Shown: one piece after another, positions 1-12,379 of the stretch
Layout: each line of letters starts with the position of its first letter
Position numbering within the stretch: position 1 is the first letter of the stretch
Origin: Engraulis encrasicolus
Lineage: Eukaryota > Chordata > Actinopteri > Clupeiformes > Engraulidae
Assembly: GCF_034702125.1 (NCBI RefSeq)
Contig: NC_085869.1
Span: 18,358,677-18,422,676, forward strand
Direction: 5' to 3'
Length of the DNA: 64,000 nucleotides
Program-made: the position numbers and the translations under genes
The notes under the pieces: model-generated
Databases searched by the model: none
Told to the model about the DNA's origin: nothing
The model's input: the letters and a program-made list of their open reading frames with translations, nothing else

Positions 1-626
1 CCTTACACAATCTGTAACACAATGTATAACTTGACACCATCTGCACCAGTCATTTCGAAAGTAAAATCTGCACAGTACAACGTGGTATGTGTTACGTTGT
101 CATTTGATGATGAGGAAATGCAACATGTCTTGTGACTGCACGGGCAGTGAGAAACATAACTTTGATTATTTTGTATGTCTCGTAGTTACATGAGAATAAA
201 TTGAAAATAAAGCGGACTTGACTGCACACTTACTGATACTCTGGAGCTGGCCCGAACTTTGGGTTTTTTGGAAGATGGTAAGGGCATTGAAGAAATCATT
301 GACAAAACAATCTTTCTGGATTCATCATTGGCGCTACAACAGTGAGAAAGGAGAACAATTTGGAATTTGGAAAAGACCAACTTACTATCCACTTTGACCC
401 ATTAGTGAGTGTGTGTTTGGCCAGTAAGATTAACATCTAAGAGCCATTTTGACCCTGCATACATGCATCATCACATGATCTTCTAAACTAAGAGATTAGG
501 CAATTCTACCATGGGGGCAAGCATCAAGAGGAGAGGATTGTTTTAATGAAAAACAAGACCACATATTCTCGCAAACATGCAAGCATGATCTTCCACAGTG
601 TATGTGTGTTTACTTGACGTGTAATG

Positions 627-825
627 CAGTGTTTCCCAACCTTTTTTGTCTCATGTACCCCCACTGTTGTGCCATGAGTACCCCCTAACTTGTGTTTTAC
701 ATCGTTTTTTCCATTCCAGTGTGACTATGCTCCATGCATTTGTTAAAATTAAATTTTTCCAAGTACCCCCTTCAGTGTGCTCGCGTACCCCTAGTGGTAC
801 ACGTACCCCTGGTTGGGAAACACTG
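627..825. mobile_element. hAT-type MITE, 199 bp
   Basis: Perfect 15-bp terminal inverted repeats CAGTGTTTCCCAACC / GGTTGGGAAACACTG, flanked by a perfect 8-bp target duplication GTGTAATG (619-626 and 826-833). No coding capacity. Confidence 0.9.
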
Positions 826-1008
826 GTGTAATGAGTCGTTTCAACATCTATTGACCTCTGAAGATAATTCCTTTACCTTGAATATGTTGCAGTGGTGCTT
901 TAATATGGGACAGACAGAGTTGCTTACACACGAACACACAGAGGACTATGGATGCGCAAGTGTATTTAGAAGCAATGATCTGACACTCTTGGACACTGTG
1001 CTCTAGCA

Positions 1009-1390
1009 CAGGGGTCTCCAAACTTAACCATGACAAGGCCCCCCCCATATACCAGTAGATTACAGCCAGGCCCCCCTAACGTGTAGCCTGGGAACTCCCA
1101 TACTGCGTTTAGTTCTACTCAATCGTTTCGATCTGAAAGATTCACTCTCACTTGTGATTCGGTCTGGTGGTGACCAGGCAACCTAACATCGGCCTTACCA
1201 CACTATTTTTTCTGTGCACCCGGTTTCACAACTCGATGAAGTTGGTCCATTCCTAAACCGATTCAAATACTACAGAAAGCATAATATATAAACATTGTAA
1301 AGAATAAATTATTCCAGTGGGATTGTTTATCTTATTTTTGGTTCATTTTGGCTTACTTAAGTTATTCAACTTTAGTTAGAATTGTGGTTA
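1009..1390. mobile_element. Truncated hAT-type MITE related to 57217-57600
   Basis: Starts CAGGGGTCTCCAAACTTAAC and shares body sequence (CCATATACCAGTAGATTACAGCC) with the element at 57217. The other terminus is not found, so it is probably truncated and the end is approximate. From 1390 to 2054 nothing is recognisable. Confidence 0.6.
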
Positions 1391-2058
1391 CAGAAACAGA
1401 AATAAAAGAAAACACACACTTCTAAACCTGAAATCTGACACATTTTCAAAGAAAATGGAAGACACAAACAAAACATTTTGTTATACAGCTACCACCGTGT
1501 TCCTAAGTAGGGAAAGTGTTATACCTGCTCGGTTGTCACTGGCAGGGATCCAAACTATTTCATCAACTTGTAAAAGGGAAGTCACTTGCTTTTTTATGAC
1601 TCTAAAGAAGACGCATACTGCGTCAAAACGTCAGTCATTATGTTTGCACCATAATACATGTAAAATAACTGAAAAGTATCTGAGGGCTCCAGGCATCCCT
1701 GGCCTAGTCTTTCTGAAGTGGACCAGTTTGCTTTCCATTATTTCATCAACGTGTCCGTTTCTTTGGCGATAGTGTTGACATTGTGCTGTTTCTGATGTCT
1801 GAGGACAAAAAGCAATGGAATGTAAGGTCACAGCGCCACACAAAGCACGATCCTTTTCTCAATGGCCAAGGATTATTCTGTAAAGACTAAATCACAGCAA
1901 AGCATAAAGCACAATCCTTTTATTTACTCAATGGCTTACAATAAATGAATTTTGATTAAGTTAGAGATGAATTAACACATTCTAATGCAAAATCAGGGTC
2001 CTAGCTTTTAAATGCAATGCTTTTATGTGCTTCGGAGGCTGAGATATTTAGGTTTTAA

Positions 2059-4062
2059 AGGATAAGTCCACTTTTTTGAACATTAAGGTAATTTTCTGAG
2101 TGGTCTGCAATGTTTTAGAGTCCCCCTCACCATTTATTTCATGTTTGCTGCAGTCTCTGTTATTTGGCTGATTTGGATTTGATCTCAATCAGCTTTAGAA
2201 TGGCCGTCTATGGGCACCTGCAACTCTGTTCTTAAATCACCTTTAACATTTGTTTTCAAGAATATGCAACTCACCAAGTATTCAGCAGCAGGGCTCTAAA
2301 TTAACACACGCCAACACGCCAAACATGGGTGAAAATTCATTTTGGCTAGTAGAAAAAAATACCTACCCGCCAATTTGGCTAGTAGCGCCCGAGTACAGTA
2401 ACTTATGAACGGTAAACCGCTGCTCTGACGAACGTTATAGGGCGAGATTTCCTACATTACCCATGGACACTAGCGTCACGACGTAGCCTCCCACCGTGGG
2501 CTTTCCAGTGCATCGAGCGTCAACTCCATGCTGTTACGCGCGCCAGGATTGAAAACGTTTCAGACGACCAGCCTTATGTCAGCTAAGCTGCGCTCACACT
2601 ATTCTGACAGGCAGCTCTCCTCCTATGCTCTCGTCGCTTTCGCTACAACCCTTTTAACGTCACTACTGCCATGATTACTATATGAACCTTGCTGTAACAG
2701 GCTGCATTTTTGAAGCAGCGAAACCCTGACCGTTTCAATAACAGGACTTACGCAGATTATGCATAGCGCTACTTCTGTTGTGTAGACTATGTTTTGTGCG
2801 AGTGATGAGAATGTGGCGGGGGTTAGAGCAAGGTTCTGTGTGTTGGTGAATGCTAGTAGTAATTGTAAATAGTGACGTTAAAAATGAGTGGTTGTGGAAC
2901 GAAATAGCGACCAGGGCAGAGGAGGAGAGCCGACTGTCAGAGTAGTGTGACCGTAGCTGTCAGTTCAGTTGTCTTCTGAAATGTTCAGAGTCGTGGCGCA
3001 ACTAAGTTGGAAAGCCCACGCCATCGGAAAGAAAAAAAAAAGCAACCAACGACGAAGCTGTGGAAGTAACAAAGGAAGCGAAGATTCCTGAGATATTATT
3101 TACTTTTAATTAAACTAGGCTTCTTGTCATTTTGTTGCGCATGGTAGAGAAGAGCTCCTCCTCTCTCCTCTCATTTTCCTCTCATCTCTTCTCCTTCCTT
3201 GGGGTGTGCGTATGTGAGGTTTTGTAGTGTTTGGCTGTGTGCTTGGTTACTGTATGTTAAAGGTCTGTTATGTGAGTGGCTTGTGCGATGTGATTCAGCT
3301 GTTTTCAGAGGAATTGAACAAAAACTAATCAAATTAATTAGGCCTAAGTAATGAAAGTAAAATAAAGCAGAAGTTAAAAAATAATGAAAAAATATATAGC
3401 CTAGGCCTATAATATGCTTAATTATTATGTAGGCATATAGTACCCTATGCAGGCCTATAGTGTATCTGTGTTGTAGAAACAGTTGGACAAAATTACCATT
3501 TAATTAGAAAAAAAATAACTAGCCTAATGCATAGTTTATTTTGGCGAGATTAAAAAAAATGGCTAGTTGAACTTCTGTTTGGCTGGTAAGAAAAAATGTC
3601 CACTAGCCAAATTGGCTGGTGGTGGAAAAAGTTAATTTAGAGCCCTGTTCAGCAGTATTCACTGGTGTTCCTTAACAATTTTTGTAGCGAAATATGGCAT
3701 CTGTCGTGTTTTATGTAGCAATTTGTAAGTTAAGTTTCACTTTCACTTTCACTTTCTTTCACAAAATGGCAAATAAAAAATGACAGAAGTCATATTTTGC
3801 CTTGAAACTTGTTAGGGACTGCTAGTGAACACCCCTAACCACTTTGTGAGCTGTAGACTTTCGAAAACAAATGTTTAAGGTGATTTTAAGAACAGAGTTG
3901 CAGGTGCCCATAGACGGCCATTCTAAAGCTGGTTGAGATAAAATCCAAATCAGCCAAATAACAGAGACTGCAGCAAACATGAAATAAACGGTGAGGGGGA
4001 CTCTAAAACATTGCAGACCACTCAGAAAATGGCCTTAATGTTCAAAAAAGTGGACTTCTCCT
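2059..4062. mobile_element. piggyBac-like foldback element with internal hAT insertion
   Basis: Inverted arms of about 230 bp: 2059-2280 and, in reverse complement, about 3840-4062. Ends are AGGATAAGTCCACTTTTTTG / CAAAAAAGTGGACTTCTCCT, each abutting TTAA (2055-2058 and 4063-4066), the piggyBac target. A 1.36-kb hAT element sits inside. No transposase frame. Confidence 0.75.
2289..3647. mobile_element. hAT-type element, 1.36 kb, nested
   Basis: Termini CAGGGCTCTAAATTAAC / GTTAATTTAGAGCCCTG are perfect inverted repeats, with perfect 8-bp target duplication TTCAGCAG (2281-2288, 3648-3655). Subterminal TTGGCTAGTAG / CTAGCCAAATTGGC repeats. No transposase frame is visible. Confidence 0.88.
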
Positions 4063-4357
4063 TTAATAGGCAGAGGGCCCCTTTTCCCCAAAAAGGGCTT
4101 AGGCATTCAGCAGGTGTTTATTGCAGGTACCTTAGGCTGAAATGGGCTAAACTAGCCACTGGAGGGCGCTGCAGACAAATACATTTGTACAAAGACACAA
4201 ATGAGAACAGAATTTCACATGTAGCATTGTCCATTATCCATGAAGCAACATGTCCGTTGTAGTAGTCATGGCTGAAAATACATGCGGTTCTGGGTGGAAG
4301 GCTACAGTGCCTTCCTAAGGCCCAGTTTCAGGAGTAAATAAATGTACTTTTATAATT

Positions 4358-4412
4358 GTGTGCTGTGGAGTGCTGTGTCACATTGACAATGGCAGTTGGA
4401 GTTTCCAAGTCA
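4358..4412 (+). repeat. Fragment of SINE 3' tail
   Basis: TGTGCTGTGGAGTGCTGTGT followed by CACATTGACAATGG matches the tail of the SINEs at 8130-8448 and 36263-36505. Confidence 0.5.
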
Positions 4413-4654
4413 GGCTTTCAAAAGTCCCCCAAGGACCATACTATGAAAACAAACCGTGATTCCCCTGCACTTTAGGCAATAGTTAAAATATAACTTAATT
4501 GTATTGCAAATATTATTTCTAACATTTCTTGACAAAACATGTCATATTTCATGTAAACCTGCATAACATAATAATTATGTCAGGGGCCAGATTAGGTGCC
4601 CTCAAGGCCTGTAAACGGCCTCCGAGACATAGAATCTCCACTCCTGGCCTATAC

Positions 4655-4961
4655 CAGTGGTTTTCAAAGTGGGGACCGGGGAGTGCTAGGGGGGCCCGGG
4701 CCGCAACATGTTGGCAGGTTGAAAAGTACAGAAAAAACTAAATAAATAATCAAATTAATCGAATATAATGTACACCGAAATAAGCCAAAATAATGCAAAT
4801 ACTGTGTATGCCAGTGGGGCACTGACTTGCAGACCTAGACTACGGTTTTCAAAGGGAATGCACAGAAAAATTAGTATATCACGACCCATGTAACGGGGGG
4901 CCTTGGCTGGAATCTATTGGGTTACGGACGGCCTTGTTATGGTGAAGTTAGGGAACCTCTG
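4655..4961. mobile_element. hAT-type MITE, 307 bp
   Basis: Ends CAGTGGTTTTCAAAG / GGGAACCTCTG, flanked by GCCTATAC (4647-4654) and CCCTATAC (4962-4969), an 8-bp duplication with one mismatch. Confidence 0.75.
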
Positions 4962-4974
4962 CCCTATACATTGA

Positions 4975-5150
4975 CTTACTCTGCTGGGTGATCTTCTGTA
5001 TGTTGGACCCTATTGGTTTACTCTGCTGGGTGATCTTCTGTATGTTGGACCCTATTGGTTTACTCTGCTGGGTGATCCTCTGTATGTTGGACCCTATTGG
5101 TTTACTCTGCTGGGTGATCCTCTGTATGTTAGTGCTGATGACTTACTCTG
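4975..5150 (+). repeat. 42-bp tandem repeat, about four copies
   Basis: The unit includes TTACTCTGCTGGGTGATCTT and ATGTTGGACCCTATTGGT. The central copies are nearly identical; the last diverges. Confidence 0.9.
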
Positions 5151-5389
5151 CTGGGTCATGATTGCTGTGTCATGATGGATGACCAACTATCGTTCTCTGT
5201 CCACATAGACCTAGCTTTAGGTGACCGGATATCTCCCTTCTCAAATTGTGATAATGCCAGTCAAACATTTGGACTCGTTGTCTTAAGAGATGCAAAACGA
5301 AATATTGTACTGAAGAGATTGTGATTATCTGCTTTCCTTTGCCCAGAAACCATGAAATACCATACCCAGGCAGATGCCCCGGGTGTCAT

Positions 5390-6915
5390 TAAACCAGATA
5401 TACACCCTGGTGTAAATAGTGAACATTGCAATTTGCACCCTGGTGTGAATAGTGAACATCCCTATTTGCACCCGGGTGTAAAAGTACTGTTGCTATTTGC
5501 AGCTGGGTGTAGATGGTCATTGTTGATATTTGCACCAGGGTGTGAAGAGTCATTGTTGCTATTTGCACCCGGGTGTGAATAGTGAACATTGCTATTTGCA
5601 TCCGGTGTAAATTGTGAACATTGCTATTTGGGCCAGGGTGTAAATGGTCATTTGTTGCTATTTGCAACCAGATGTGAAAAGTCATTGTTGCTATTTGCAC
5701 CCGAGTGTGAATAGTGAACATTGCTATTTACACACAGGTGTAAATAGTCAATGTTGCTATTTACACCTGGGTGTGAATAGTCATTGTTGCTATTTGCACC
5801 CGGGTGTGAATAGTAAAAATTGCTATTTGCATCCGGTGTAAAAGTATTGTTGCTATTTGCACTTGGGTGTGAATAGTCATTGTTGCTATTTGCACCCAGG
5901 TGTGATTAGTGAACATTGCTATTTGCATCCGGTGTAAATTGTCTTTGTTGCTGTTTGCGCCTGACTGTGAATAGTAAACAGTTCTATTTGCACCCGGGTG
6001 TAAATTGTGAACATTGCTATTTGGGCCAGGGTGTAAATGGTCATTTGTTGCTATTTGCACCCAGATGTAAATAGTTATTGTTGCTACTTGTGACCAGGTG
6101 TGAATAGTCATTGTTGCTATTTGCACCCGAATGTGAATAGTGAATATTGCTATTTGCACACAGGTATAAATAGTCTGTGTTACTATTTGCACCCGGGTGT
6201 AAAAAGTAATTTTGGCTATGTGCACCCGGGTATGACTTGTGAAGATTGCTTTTTGCACCTGGGTGTAAATAATCATTGTTTCTATTTGCACCCTGGTGTG
6301 AAAGTTGCAACCTGGTGTAAATAGCCATTGTTGTTGTCTGCACACGGGTGTGAATAGCCATTGTTGCTATTGGCACCTGGATTTGAATAGCCATTTCTGC
6401 CAATATTAACTGGGTGTGAATAGCCATTTCTGCTATTTGCACCCGGGTGTGAATAGCCGTTTTTTGCTATTTGCACCCAGGTGTGAATAGCCATTGTTGC
6501 TATTTTCAGCCGGATGTTAATAGTCATTTCTGCTATTTGCACCTGTGTGTGAAAGTTTCAACCAGGTGTGAATAGCCATTGTTGCCATTTGCACCCAGAT
6601 TTAAATAGCCATTTTTGCCAGTAATAACTGGGTTTGAATATGATTTTTTGCTATTCGTACCCAGGTGTGAATAGCCATTGTTGCTATTTGCACCCGGGTG
6701 TAAATAGTCATTGCTGCTATTTGCAACTGGGTGTGAAAGTTGAAACCTGGTGTGAATAGCCATTGTTCTTATTTGCACACGGGTGTGAATAGCCATTGCT
6801 GCTATTTGCACCCGGATTTGAACAGCCATTTCTGCCAATATTAACCGGGTGTAGATAGCATATTTTGCTATTTGCACCCGGATTTCAATAGCCATTTTTG
6901 CTATTTGACCCGAGT
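5390..6915. repeat. 33-bp minisatellite array, main block
   Basis: The unit reads GTGTGAATAGTCATTGTTGC then TATTTGCACCCGG, repeated some 45 times with drift. As 33 is a multiple of three, frames stay open on the minus strand for up to 194 codons with an 11-residue period (QIATMTIHTRV-like). These are repeat artefacts: no conserved start, and units differ by indels. Confidence 0.93.
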
Positions 6916-6942
6916 GTGAAAAATCATAGTCAGATCGCTGTG

Positions 6943-7290
6943 AGCAGTAAGATAAAGGTCCTGGATCAATCTGAGGAGTGAAATGAACAATTGTACTGGA
7001 TCACTTTCAGCAGTGAAATGAGCAGTGGTCCTGGATCACTTTGAGCAGTGAAATAAACAATGGTCCTGGATCAGTTTGAGCTGTGAAATGAACAACGGAC
7101 CTGCAACACAATATATAAACAATGATCATGGATCACTATGTTTGGACAATAATAAACAATGGTCCTGGATCACTCTTATTTGTCTATAAACTTTGGTGCT
7201 GGATAACTTTGAGAGGTAAAATGAAAAATGGTCCTGGATCACTTTGAGCAGTGAACTGATCAATGGTCCTGGGTCAATTTGAGCAGTACA
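6943..7290 (+). repeat. Second minisatellite (CCTGGATCACTTTGAGCAGT)
   Basis: About nine degenerate copies of a roughly 35-bp unit, GGTCCTGGATCACTTTGAGC then AGTGAAATGAACAAT, lying between two blocks of the 33-bp array. Confidence 0.85.
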
Positions 7291-7299
7291 TAAACTCCT

Positions 7300-7580
7300 G
7301 GATGTAAATAGTAATTTCTGCTACTTGCACCTGGGTGTGAAAGTTTCAAATAGCCATTCTTGCTATTTGCACCCGGATTTAAATAGCCATTTTTGCCAGT
7401 AATAACTGAATTTGAATAAGATTTTTTGTCATTTGTACCTGGGTTTCAATACTAGTGTACATTGCTATTTGCACCCGGGTGTAACATTGTTGCTATTTGC
7501 ATCCGGGTGTAACATTGTTGCTATTTGCATCCGGGTGTAAATAGTAAAAATTGGTATTAACCGGGTGCAAATAGTGAACT
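7300..7580. repeat. 33-bp minisatellite, second block
   Basis: Further diverged copies of the TATTTGCACCCGG unit, some with deletions that shorten the period. Confidence 0.85.
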
Positions 7581-7784
7581 CAAACTCAATATGGGCTCAT
7601 CCAATGTTGGCCCAAATAAGGTTGCAGGATACCTAGGTGTCTTGACTGATGACCAACTATCGTCCCCTGTCCAAACAAGACCTAGCTTAAGGTGCCCGGA
7701 CATGTCCCTTCTCAAATTTTGATAATGCCTGAGTCAAACACTTGGACTCGTTGGCTTAAGAGATGTAAAACGAAACATTGCGCT

Positions 7785-8125
7785 TGCACCCGTGTTTGAA
7801 TAGCCATTGTTGCTATTTGCACCCAGGTGTCAATAGTCATTTTTGCTATTTGCAACCTGGTGTGTGAATAGTCATTGTTGCTATTTGCACCCGGGTGTGA
7901 ATAGTGAACATTGCTATTTGCACCCGGGTTTGAACAATCATTGTTGCTATTTGCAGCTGGGTGTAAATAGGCCTAGTCATTGTCGCTATTGGCACCCATG
8001 TGTATAAAGTTATTGTTGCTATTTGCACCCGGATGTGAATAGTCATTGTTGTTATTTTCACCCGGTGTGAATAGTGAACATTGCTATTGTCCCTGGGTTT
8101 AAATAGTCATTGTTGCTATGAAAGC
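7785..8125. repeat. 33-bp minisatellite, third block
   Basis: Same unit as 5390-6915. It is preceded by a diverged copy (7645-7780) of the sequence that also precedes the first block (5180-5330). Confidence 0.88.
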
Positions 8126-8448
8126 GTGAAAGTGAAAGCCCATTGGGAAACTCCAACTCCCATTGTCATTGTGACACAGCACTCCACAGCACAGAAGTGA
8201 ACACTGCACACTGCACACAACGAAATTGCATTTATGCCTCACCCGTGCTCACCCGTGCTCACCCTCAGTGGCGCCCCATGGGGAGCAGTGCGGTGGGACG
8301 GTACCATGCTCAGGGTACCTCAGTCATGGAGGAGGATGGGGGAGAGCACTGGTTGATTACTCCCCCCACCAACCTGGCGGGTCGGGAGTCGAACCGGCAA
8401 CCTCTGGGATGCAAGTCTGACACCCTAACCGCTCACCCATGACTGCCC
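8126..8448 (-). mobile_element. tRNA-derived SINE inside the minisatellite
   Basis: On the minus strand it starts GGCAGTCATGGGTGAGCGGT and has a B-box-like GGTTCGACT; its tail is the GTGGAGTGCTGTGTCACAAT motif. Same family as 36263-36505. It splits the minisatellite array. Confidence 0.75.
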
Positions 8449-8665
8449 TATGTACACCTGGGTGTGAATAGGGAACATTGTTCTTTGCACCCGGGTGTAA
8501 AAGTATTGTTGCTATTTGCACCTGGGTGTGAATAGTCATTGTTGCTATTTGCATCCGGGTGTGAATAGTGAACATTGCTATTTGCATCCGGTGTAAGTTG
8601 TCTTTGTTGCTGTTTGCACCCGGGTGTGAATAGTAAACAGTGCTATAACATCAGGTGTCAATAGT
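8449..8665. repeat. 33-bp minisatellite, fourth block
   Basis: Copies of the TATTTGCACCCGGGTGTGAA unit resume directly after the SINE. Confidence 0.88.
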
Positions 8666-10877
8666 GAACATTTGTACTTTAGTCAATTGTGATGATGTCA
8701 GACTTGGACTCGCTGTCTTCAGACATGCAAAACGAAGCAGTGTACAGAAGAGATTGTGATTATCTGCTTTGGTTTGCCCAGAAATCAGGAAATGCCATGT
8801 TTAGTCCCAAAAAAGTAGAAAAATGCCATGTTTTTTTCCTAATCCTTGCTCTCATCACAACTGTGCCTGAGCTATAAACAAACCCTTTTGTAAAAAGTTG
8901 CAGTATGTCCAGTAGTTGGGAAGAGATATGCCAATTTAGATGTAGGTGTGTAGCCGGTTCAAGAAAAATCGAGATATTGTGTTTCATGCTGCCATGATAT
9001 CAAACTCAATATGGGCTCTTCCACTGCCTGCCCAAATAAAGTTGCAAGAAACAGGTGTTATGATTGATGACCATCTACATACAGTATCTCCCTCTGTCCA
9101 CATAGGATCTAGCCTCTGTTGCCCGGACATGTCCCTTCCCACTGTTCCGGGGCTAGATTGGTGGAGAAATAGGCTCCGGGCACTTTTGGCTCAAAGAGGC
9201 CCCTCATAATTAGCGGTGCAGAATTGACTCACCGGTTGGCCCCGCACCCTCGTAGGACCCTATTTTCAGATTATTTAAACATTTCTGAAAATGCACAGAA
9301 CTCCTAACAACCATTTAAAATCGCCAATCTATTAGTAGTAGTAGTAGAAGTAGCGAGGCTCCTGTCAGTTCAGTTCAGTTCAATTCAATTTTTGGGGGGT
9401 TGGGTGCTTTTTTTTCATAGATGTACTCTTGCAGTAAAGCAGCTTGTTGTCAGACAATTTGGTTATGAGATGTACCGGTATCCGCTTCCGAGATTATCAC
9501 TAATTTCCCTTTATAAATCTGGCAGTTCTTTGTCCTAAAAGTTGGCTATTTGGCTACATCAAGCCCAAATCAAACCGTAAGACTTACTTTACTTACTTTG
9601 GTTAGCATCTCACTATACTTAATAGTGCTGGTCAATTGTACTCCTTTCTGCAATACATAATATGACTTTTGGAGTATGATGCGGCATTAAAGAAAAACCT
9701 AACCAAACAATTTCTCCATTACAATGGCCAGGATTTTGGAAGGAGCTAAACAAAATAATGCTGTGTTGTCGGGTAGGCCTATAACCACCTCTAGTGAGCA
9801 ATACAACTGCCTGTTGAAATTGGATCATGGAATATTGTCCTAAGACATGGCCCCTGTTATGAATTTGCGGTTAATAGAAAGGGAATAACCAAGTCATTTT
9901 AACTAAAGCCCTTGTGTATGGTATTCAAGTCTTTTCCAACAATTATTAGTCCATGGAAAGGCGTAGGCCTACATTACTGGGGCTATGGAGATTAAGAACA
10001 ACTGCACATTATTGCCACTAGATGGGGTTGAAATTGTGGCCAATAAAAAGAAACCAGTGGTCACTAGTATAGCGTATTTACTGTATAGGCCTACATTGTG
10101 TTTACTGTAGCGAATTGTAATGCACCTACATGTTTAAATTATGGCATTGCCATTCATTATGGGCATGCATGACATCGTAGATAAAGCCAATTGTTTTTTA
10201 TTTTCGGTCTCTGTGTGTGTTGCAATCTTCTTCTGCAATATGTTGAAGTAATTCATAATGGTAGTATTTTGCTGTATGCTAAATAAACAATATCCTGTAT
10301 GGTATCTATAGAAACTATGTTAGCCTAAGTAAAGTAGAGTAGGGCATACATTAAATTGTAATTGTACATTGTATGAAACAAACAAGCACACGCACATGCG
10401 CACGCATGCACGCGTGTGCATGTGTGTGTGTATTGTATTGTACTGTATTGTAATGTTCATATCTATATGTTAGTGTTTGAAAACTGCACATGTGTGAGTG
10501 TCTACTGTCTGTGTGTATGTTGTGAATGAATGTGTCAGAGGAAGAATTATAAATTCATGTATGAGTATAGGTTTAGTTGTGTGTGTGTGTGTGAGAGAGA
10601 GATTATTGTCAAGGTCTTATTTAAACGTTTTAGTTAAACTGTACATTAGAGACTGGCCAAATGCAATTTAAAACTTCTGAGCTAAACCTGTTCCATAGAT
10701 TTTTGACAATAAAGGTATACTTGACTTGACTTGATAATACAATCATAAAAAGTTCTTACTTGCACTATCAAAATCATTTCCTACATGATATTAAAATTAT
10801 AGCTACCTACAGTGCTGCTGCACCAGTCACCACGAGAGGTATGAATGAAATTCTATGGTTCTAATCTACGTATGTCC
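8666..10877. other. Intergenic, no gene recognised
   Basis: 8680-8800 and 9055-9140 repeat the minisatellite-flanking sequence of 5180-5340. The rest is AT-rich, with GT-type microsatellites at about 10388-10430. Open frames are short and unrecognisable. Confidence 0.6.
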
Positions 10878-11374
10878 ACAGGTTTTCAAACTTTTTTGGG
10901 CCAGGGACCCTCAAAGCAGTGGAAAATGTTTATAAAACTGTTCTTATGATCACACCACAAATTACAATTACAACTGTTTATGATAGTAATTTCGTATAAT
11001 AATAATGCATATCTTTTTTTAATCGTCATTTTAATGTAAAAGTGGGACTTACTGGCCCAGTGCTGGCCCAGTGCTGGCTCAATCCGGCGACTCGGGTTCA
11101 ATTCCGGCCTGAGGTCGTTTGCCAAGTCCTCCCTGTCTCTCTGTCCCCACTAATTTCCTTTCGCTCTCCACTGTCTCTGTCATAATAAAGGCATGAAAAT
11201 TATATATATATATTTTTTAAAGTGGGACTTATTGTATACGTACCTGTGTTTCCCTCATGGTAGGCCTACACAGTGTTGTACCAGGTGTGTGTATTGCATT
11301 GTAACAAGTTTTTCACAGACCTCATGTAACAAGAACCCTCGAGCGTCTCAGTACCCAGAACCACTTTGAGAATC
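10878..11374. mobile_element. Probable hAT-type element carrying a nested SINE
   Basis: Ends CAGGTTTTCAAAC and TTTGAGAATCACTG resemble other hAT-type termini here. Flanking 8-mers do not match, so target duplication is lost or the ends are misplaced. A SINE (11052-11218) is inserted inside. Confidence 0.5.
11052..11218 (+). mobile_element. tRNA-derived SINE (family A)
   Basis: B-box-like GGGTTCAATTCCGGCC, then the TCTCTGTC / TTTCCTTTCGCTCTCC / AATAAAGGCATGAAAA tail of family A. Flanked by a perfect 13-bp duplication AAAGTGGGACTTA (11039-11051, 11219-11231). Confidence 0.85.
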
Positions 11375-12379
11375 ACTGGTATAGCCTATAGGCCTACGTA
11401 CAGTATAATTAGCCTACATATGAAGAATTTATTACAGTCTTTTATGATGGCTTCATTTACATATAGCGTACATACAGCGCCTATATTGCCAAGTCAAAGG
11501 ACAAATGAACAGCCAAAAACTGTTTTCAATTCATGTTAAACAATCACAACACTGGTTCTCTGGGCAGTGCAAGTGTTCTGTGCCACCAGTGTGCAAGGAA
11601 ACTGTTAGTGTGAATAAGATAATATCATAACCACATACACATAGTTTTCTTCCGGAATCTATAAATAGTTTAAAGGTGCACTGTGTAAGATTGTGGCCAG
11701 AGTAGATATTGCAACTATGAAACTGTGCTGCCTATTGTCAAATTGATCTTTTCATGAATATTACTAAGTAATTAACTAATATTTATTAGTAGGGCTATGC
11801 AGCTAGTTGCAGCTAAAAATGCCTATTTCTAGAAATTCTAAATGGGGGCCATAGAGAAGGTCCTGCTTTTCATGCATGAAAAGTGCCATTTTTCCAGTTA
11901 TAATGAATACTTAATTTGATGGTGGTGGTAAGTATTTGTGGAAAAGGTAATATTTCTGAATGGGCAGCATGAATTCTGGAAATAAACTACTAACGTCAAA
12001 ATGTTATATATTGCCTTTGCTGACTCTTGCACACCAGAAGTCAGTTGTAGAGATGATGCTAGAGCAGTTCACCTGCTCCTAATTCAGCAGTCTGTTTGAA
12101 CTGGTGACCTCTCCACCCATTGATGTCATGCATTTGAAATATTGGCTGAGGACTGCTATATAACTTCCAGAGTTTAAAAGAATTTTAAGTAGGCCTATTG
12201 TAGACTGCAGTAGGCTATACCACTCTAAGCTGAATCTTTATAATTGTAAATAATAATAATGAAATCAAGAAATATTTGATTTGCATCCATCCATGTATTT
12301 CTATGCAATTTATGAATGCATGGATCAGAAGCATTGTTTTGCATGTATTTATAACTGAATTATAATATGTGCATTACAA
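11375..12379. other. Intergenic AT-rich sequence
   Basis: No gene, RNA or clearly bounded repeat is recognised. An 11660-12010 segment (AAAGGTGCACTGTGTAAGAT start) resembles the kind of dispersed MITE seen in fish, but I could not find its second end. Confidence 0.4.

Noticed and set aside
5761..6345. 194-codon minus-strand frame with 11-residue repeats
   Set aside because: It is the 33-bp minisatellite read in an open frame; neighbouring frames are also open and units carry indels.
10690..10735. Possible LINE/SINE 3' end (ATACTTGACTTGACTTGA)
   Set aside because: Short TTGAC repeat only; no body of an element could be traced upstream.
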